From Sorghum bicolor (Eukaryota; Streptophyta; Magnoliopsida; Poales; Poaceae), in NCBI RefSeq assembly GCF_000003195.3, contig NC_012874.2:64058580-64122579 (forward strand): a DNA stretch of 64,000 bases, in the 5' to 3' direction. Below, one piece after another: positions 58,701-64,000 of this stretch. Position 1 is the stretch's first letter; each line of letters begins with the position of its first letter. Made by a program: the position numbers and the translations under genes. The notes beneath the pieces were generated by a model that saw only the letters and a list, made by a program, of their open reading frames with translations, was not told the DNA's origin and made no database searches.

Positions 58701-59936
58701 CGCCCCGCCGCGCACCAGGCCGGCGGCCAGGCCGCTGCCGGCGTGGCTCGCGTCCCGCACCGGCGAGCCGGCCACCGTCGACGCGGTGTGCGTGCCGTGG
58801 CCGTTGGCGTCCCGCGCCGACCTGTACTCTCCCTTGAGGTCCTCCTCGGTGGCGTCCCCGGCGTACCACCGCGCGCCGATGACCTTCCGGTTGCAGTTGC
58901 TCGCGTTGAACGCCTGGCCGGTCTCGCACACGCCTTTCCACCGCTTCGGCACAGGGCCATACCCGGTGTCGTCGAAGCTCCGTGATTCCGGCCAGATGCC
59001 TGCGTTGCGCAGCATGTCACCAAATTTTGAAGCCTATCGAATGAGTCAAATTATCAAAATCAGAACCTGTGTCTATGACGCCGACGATGACATCCTCGCC
59101 GTACTTGGCCTTCCTAAGGAGCCGCGACGACGACGACAATGACGATGGCTGTTGGCCGTAGCTGATGCCAAGAAAATCCCAACTCCGAGTCGTGTGCACT
59201 TGGTGGTAAGTGTTTGGCTTCACGCTCACAACTCCATGGTGTTCTAGTGAGACATTATATGTTGCAAACAAACTCGTTACTTAATTTGATCAGTTCATAC
59301 CTCGAATACTACTTGCGAACAAGAACATTATTGCAATATTCATGGAATTTTGTTGGCTCGGTGAGACTACACACTCTTAAGCTCCTCCGCTTGGGGCTCG
59401 GTAAGCTTCGCCGCGAAACCGGAGAATCCGTGCTTATAGCTGTAGACTATGGACTTGCGTGCTTCATCCTTGCTGCTCCAATGATGACATGAATGGCAAA
59501 ATCAAGGTGAGCTAGCTGAAAGCCAGCTTACATATATTTATATAAATGTACGTGTGCAGAGTCATTGTCACCTTGAATGAGCTAGATGGGTGATTTTATT
59601 ACTAGTAAGGGAAAGTACCTCCCAAGAATGGAGGTCAGCGCGGCGTGGTGCGATGCCATGACCACGGAAGGATCATCGTCCTTCCTCTCACCCATGTACA
59701 CAACGTAGATCGTCGTCTGGGTTTTTCAAGAAACAGCATCAGTGGCAAAGCTCCTTCGTTCATGGAGAGACAGAGAGATACATGAAGCTTCAGAGGAAGA
59801 GCAACAGGAAAACAGAGTTTACTTGGCTTGAGGATGCATCAGCAGACAGCAGGGCCAGCAGTAGCACGAGGAACTGAAGGAGTAGTACCGATGGTGAGAC
59901 AGACACAGCTTGTGATCTCGAGCCCATCTTTGTCAT
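55769..59936 (-). CDS. Subtilisin-like serine protease (plant subtilase), complete, 10 exons
   Basis: Secreted plant subtilases (S8) process cell-wall and precursor proteins. Exons, all GT-AG and phase-consistent: 59936-59823, 59716-59619, 59472-59375, 59243-59067, 58999-58377, 58211-58129, 57131-56871, 56757-56643, 56537-56366, 56274-55769 (TAA). This sums to about 748 codons, the normal family length. Seen in order: a Leu-rich signal peptide, an I9 propeptide ([13 protein letters not shown] to [10 protein letters not shown]), catalytic Asp in VIVGVIDTG, His in GHGTHTAST, oxyanion Asn in AAGNEGP, a protease-associated domain, catalytic Ser in SGTSMACPH, and a fibronectin-like C-terminus ([14 protein letters not shown]). 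A second ATG lies three codons downstream. Exon 5 could end 3 nt earlier or later (two GT donors). It looks intact; expression and substrate are unknown. Confidence 0.93.
57333..57598. mobile_element. Mini CACTA derivative in intron 6 of the subtilase
   Basis: The left end tactactacataaaa (one base from CACTACTACAT) and the right end CACTATAGTAATTTT (minus strand) bracket the same TTAACCGAGGCGG repeats as the 37019-38128 element. A target duplication is not clear (GAC against GTG). Confidence 0.55.
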
Positions 59937-60302
59937 ATTCTTTCTGATGAGTGCACATCCTCTTGTGCATGCCTGTGTATATATAGCAGTCTTGGCACAT
60001 TAAGGTTCTTTTTTGTTGTTTTTTTTTATTTTAAAGGAACGTGTTGCATCACTGGCTCACTGAATGTCTGATTTCACAATAAGCAGACTCAAACTGCAGA
60101 AATCTTTCAGCTACTCATAAGCTCGGCCACTGTGAGGGTATCCAATGCAAATAGGCAAGCCAGTAGGTGCACGGGGCCCATCTCGCACCTCTCTGCAAAA
60201 ATGGGAATCATTCGGTTGCTGTATTTGGATTGTTTTGCATTGGTGTGCTCTTTCAATAATTGAGCCTCTCAGATGTAGTTAGAGTGAGAGATCAAGTGAT
60301 AC

Positions 60303-60420
60303 AGGAGAGGAAGTGAAAGAGGTCATATCGTGCACCGTATCGTAGAAATAGCAATTAGTAGAGGCTGGGTAGGAGAGGAATTGAAAGAGGTCACATCGTA
60401 CACAGTATCATAGAAATAGC
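60303..60420. repeat. Tandem duplication of about 68 bp upstream of the subtilase
   Basis: aggagaggaagtgaaagagg at 60303 and aggagaggaattgaaagagg at 60371 start two diverged copies that both continue to agtat/gtatc...tagaaatagc. It lies about 370-480 bp upstream of the subtilase ATG. Confidence 0.8.
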
Positions 60421-60582
60421 TATTGAGAAAAATAGGCTAGTAGAGAATTGCTTTATAAGAGTTTAAGATTTGAAATGCAATTAAGTCGATATGATGTGAA
60501 TAGCCTGATAAAAGTTTGGAAGTTAGTGGATGACATAACTACTAGTGAAGATGACGTGGATAGTTAGTAAGGATGATGTGGA

Positions 60583-61769
60583 TGTTAGAAATAAAAGCAA
60601 TTTAGCGATGCATAAATTAATTCCGACAACAAGAAAAAGGCTAACAACATGTATCACAGATATATGAATCGAAACTAGCACTACGATTTGAATCAAGTTC
60701 ACGAGATCTAATGCTAGCAACAGAAAGAATATGAAACCGAATAACAGAGAGAGGATAGACATCCTTACAGTGGGGTTGTCGGCGCGAAGGAAGAAGAAGA
60801 AGAAGAAGACCGTCGATGGAGATCGGCGAACATCGGGCGTAGTGGGAAGAAGACGTCCAGCGAGCAGTCGCGACGGCGCTTCCCAAAAACCTGATACGCC
60901 CCCTACCCCGTGCAGGGACGCGAGGAGACGTAGGCTTCGGGCCTGCTCTCCCGACACCGATGGCACGTCGGCGACGGGATGGAGAAGACGGCGGCAGCGC
61001 AGTAGTGTGGCGAGGAAGAGATGAATCTCATGTACAAAGGACGACGTCTTGCCCCATATTTATACACGCGTCGCACGTAGCAAATAGGCAAGCAATCAAT
61101 CACCGTATTATAGAAACTTTACCTGCCATTTACGCACTTGCCATAATACAAGAATAATTGCTTACCAAATAGGCCAGCGCAATCTCCTCCATGCATGCAA
61201 AACTTCCAAGTAGCAAAAGGAAGCCGCGCACCCGCAAGGGTTGAAGCGAGAAATCGCCGGACCATTCACGCGCATGTCGTGCATGCGCGCCCATTGGCCC
61301 CGCCCCGCCCGGCCCGGCCCGGCGAGGCGAGGCGAGCGAGCGCGCGCGTGTGGTTCTTCCTTTTCCTCTCCTCAATTGCTTCAATAAGATGGAGATAGCT
61401 CAACTTTTTAAGTTGGCCTCACTCCACTTGAAGTAGCAAGGTGGGGCTAAAGTCCCCCACCTTTCCATATATACATGCATGTATGAGTGGGTCTTTGGGA
61501 TTTATTTGGAATTATTTGGCCCAAGGCTCTATTCAGTAGAGACCGGTTAAGGTTGAACATCCACCTAGAACAACAAAATAGACCCATCCGCAACTGCTAA
61601 ATGGACTAGGCCTTGAATTGGCAGTTTGGTGCGAATAGGCTTCACTCAAAGTCTTGATTGGTACTAGGCTGCCATAGCCAACCCCGCGAGTGGAGCGTAT
61701 AAGTCATACTCCTAACTCACGTCATGAGCCTATTAAAGAATACCTAATTCTTATAAACTGCGACTAACA
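60583..61769 (-). repeat. Candidate 3' LTR of copia 2
   Basis: It starts TGTTAG and ends CTAACA, a 6-bp perfect inverted terminal match, directly 3' of the copia 2 coding region with a purine-rich GTGGGCCCA next to it. The partner LTR is outside the window, so boundaries are unproven. It includes a GC-rich stretch with an AAG repeat near 60790. Confidence 0.45.
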
Positions 61770-62007
61770 GTTGGGCCCACATAGGTGTGTTCTTACAAGA
61801 ATACTCTGTAGGACAGTATCTTGCTATAAAGCCTCAGAACACATTAAGACAAAGTCAACCTGCCTTACAGAAATGAGAGTACTGCATCTCCAACGGAGTG
61901 GGTTAAATGAAACGGTTGTACTCTCCCATTAACCAACAACTTGTTCTTCCCAGGTCCTAATTCACGGGATCTCCAATCACATAGGTTGGGTTACTGCTGA
62001 GGTTAAC

Positions 62008-63911
62008 TCACATGGGTCTCAATCCCATCTCCTTCGATGCATTGTCAATCACGGTTCGTGATAGTCCCTTTGTGAAGGGATCTGCCAGGTTTTTAGCTGT
62101 CTGGATGTAGTCCACAGCTATTACTCCGGAGCTCTTTATTTTCCTGACAGACTTCAGTCTACGCTTTATATGTTTACTGGACTTTTTCCCATTATCCTGA
62201 CTATTCTTCACCTTTGTGATCACTGTTTGATTATCACAGTTTATGAGAATAGCAGGAATTGGTTTCTCAACCAACGGCAAGTCCATCAACATATCTCTTA
62301 GCCACTCAGCCTCAGTAGAGGCTGTATCTAGAGCGGTAAGCTCTGCCTCCATTGTGGACTTTGTAAGTATTGTCTGCTTACAAGACCTCCAAGAGACAGC
62401 ACCACCACCCAGAGTGAATATGTATCCACTAGTGGCCTTAAGCTCATCAGCTTCTGAAATCCAGTTTGAATCACTATATCCTTCAAGTACCCCTGGGTAC
62501 CCTGAATAGTGAATTGCATAACTCAATGTACCTTTTAGGTAACGCATTACCCGATCAATACCACACCAATGATCACTTCCTGGATTAGAGGAAAATCTAC
62601 TCAACTTGCTTACAGCAAATGAGATATCAGAGCGGGTTGCGCTAGTTAGATACATCAATGAGCCAATAATTTGAGAGTATCTTCTAGCCTTTTATTCTTT
62701 CGAAGTATTAGACTAGGATCGTAGGGTGTTGGAGAAGGTTTGCAATCCATATAACCAAAACGGTTCAAAACCTTTTCCACATAATGAGACTGCAAAAGAG
62801 TAATCTCATTCTCACCCTTATTAAGTTTAATATTGAGGATCACATCGGCTTCTCCCAAATCTTTCATGTCAAAATTTTGGGATAAGAATGATTTAACATC
62901 ATTGATCTCATCGATGCTCGTCCCAAAAATTAGGATGTCGTCAACATACAAACACAAGATTACTCCTTTGCCCCCACCATAACGGTAATACACACAAGTG
63001 TCGGCTTCATTTATTGCAAAGCCAGCAGAGGTCAACGTCTTTTCAAACTTCTCATGCCACTGCTTTGGTGCTTGCTTTAAGCCGTACAAGGATTTGAGTA
63101 ACCTACACACCTTGCCCTCTTGTCCTTGTGCTATAAATCCATCAGGCTGATTCATATAAATTTCTTCCTCTAACTCTCTATTAAGGAAAGCCGTCTTCAC
63201 GTCCATCTAATGGACAAGAAGCTTATGGGAAGCAGCCAATGATAATAGCACTCGAATTGTAATTAATCTGGCAACAGGTGAGTAGGTATCAAAGAAATCC
63301 TCATCTTCTTTCTGTGTAAAACCTTTAGCAACAAGTCTTGCCTTGTACTTTTCAATAGTACCATCAGGCCTGAGTTTCTTCTTAAATATCCATTTACAGC
63401 CAATTGGTCTGCAACCCGTTGGTTTATCTACTACTTCCCATGTTCCATTTGTAGTGATGGAGTCCATCTCACTACGGACTGCATCCTTCCAATAATCTGC
63501 ATCTGGTGATGCATATGCCTCTGTAATGGTTGTGGGAGTATCATCTATGAGATAGACAATGAAGTCATCACCAAAGGATTTTTCAACCCTTTGTCTCTTA
63601 CTCCTTCTAGGAGCTACAACATTGCTATCCTCTTCAATACCAAGTGGGTCTATAAATGGCTCTATCGCAGGTGTGGGCTCAGGAATAAATTCATTAGACG
63701 AACTCGGTAAAGAATAAGCAACATTCATCGGGAAAATATTCTCAAAGAAAGTAGCATCCCGTGACTCCAACAGTGTATCAACTAAAACATCAGGCGCTTT
63801 AGATTTTATCACTAAGAACTTATAAGCCGTGCTATGGTGCGCATAACCCAAAAAGATACAATCAACTGTCTTTGGTCCAAGCTTGCGTTTCTTATTAATT
63901 GGTACGCTAAC
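62008..63911 (-). pseudogene. pol of copia 2 (integrase end, RT, RNase H), broken
   Basis: It reads from VDCIFLGYAHHSTAYKF (end of integrase) through WKDAVRSEMDSI and WIFKKKLRPDGTIEKYKARL to the RT motif LCLYVDDILIFG, then RNase H (GYSDSNWI, TMEAELTAL) and the tail AKNLADPFTKGL. A TAG at 63209-63207 interrupts the frame just before MDVKTAFLN, and a frameshift near 62660 separates RT from MMYLTSATRSDISF. It belongs to another copia lineage than element 1 by sequence. Confidence 0.92.
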
Positions 63912-64000
63912 TGTTGACGGTCCTTAAGTATCAAATTTAATTATCAAATAAATAAAGAAAAGGATCCAAATGAAATCAACATCCAGACTTAGGGTTTTTT
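63912..64000 (+). mobile_element. Possible left end of a further element nested in copia 2
   Basis: The integrase frame stops abruptly at 63911, where TGTTGACGGTCCTTAAG begins, an LTR-like TG start followed by AT-rich sequence unrelated to pol. Only 89 bp are visible. Confidence 0.5.

Larger units (their letters stand above)
60583..63911 (-). mobile_element. Ty1-copia retrotransposon 2, partial
   Basis: The 3' half of a copia element on the minus strand: the end of integrase, then RT, RNase H, 3' untranslated region and candidate LTR. The 5' half is cut off by another element at 63912 or by the window edge. Confidence 0.85.

Noticed and set aside
58253..59023. 256-codon minus-strand frame overlapping subtilase exon 5
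   Set aside because: A +1 shadow of the subtilase exon (Arg/Thr/Ser-rich); the true frame carries the His and Asn motifs.
60523..61024. Possible genes on both strands near the AAG repeat
   Set aside because: Low-complexity Arg/Lys or hydrophobic translations, better explained as part of a candidate LTR.

Overview
The window reads as nuclear DNA of a panicoid grass, most likely Sorghum or a close Andropogoneae relative (inference). The signs are plant-type introns, a plant serpin, plant subtilases, GC-rich grass-type first exons, and dense nested grass-type transposons: CACTA elements, Tourist and Stowaway MITEs, hAT-like elements, Ty1-copia and a LINE. I see no rRNA or tRNA gene and no CRISPR array.

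Left part (1-22.9 kb). A two-exon serpin gene on the minus strand runs off the left edge. A 12.5-kb CACTA element (2399-14879, TSD TGC) sits about 155 bp upstream of its ATG. On its minus strand this element carries an eight-exon Ulp1-like cysteine protease gene, a TNP2 transposase broken by three in-frame stops, and a complete 130-aa zf-GRF gene. A second CACTA element (about 15.7-22.94 kb, left terminus not found) has a different subterminal repeat, an internally deleted TNP2 and a broken second transposase-type gene.

Middle (22.9-38.1 kb). This is almost entirely small transposons and simple repeats. It holds a LINE inserted inside a Tourist-like MITE with both target duplications still readable, long (TTA)n and (TA)n tracts, a degenerate tandem array of about 1.9 kb split by a Stowaway MITE, many copies of one MITE family, and a 1.1-kb CACTA derivative (37019-38128, TSD TAA).

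Right part (34.2-64 kb). An inverted, convergent duplication of a subtilase gene spans about 34.2-60.3 kb. The minus-strand copy (55769-59936) is complete: ten exons, about 748 aa, with signal peptide, I9 propeptide and D/H/S triad. The plus-strand copy (38896-40230) keeps only the last four exons and has a 35-bp deletion after the catalytic Ser; a block of its upstream region survives near 34.2-34.4 kb. Between them lie a kinase-like pseudogene, a fragment of a leucine-rich-repeat receptor gene, two hAT-like elements, MITEs and a very young Ty1-copia element (49801-55011, LTRs differing at 2 of 402 positions, TSD CCAGG). A second copia element, probably hit by a further element at 63912, fills the right edge.

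The host genes that look potentially functional are the serpin (partial) and the minus-strand subtilase. Nearly everything else is mobile DNA or its debris. Several reading frames break exactly at G/C homopolymer runs, which raises the question of mutation versus sequence error.
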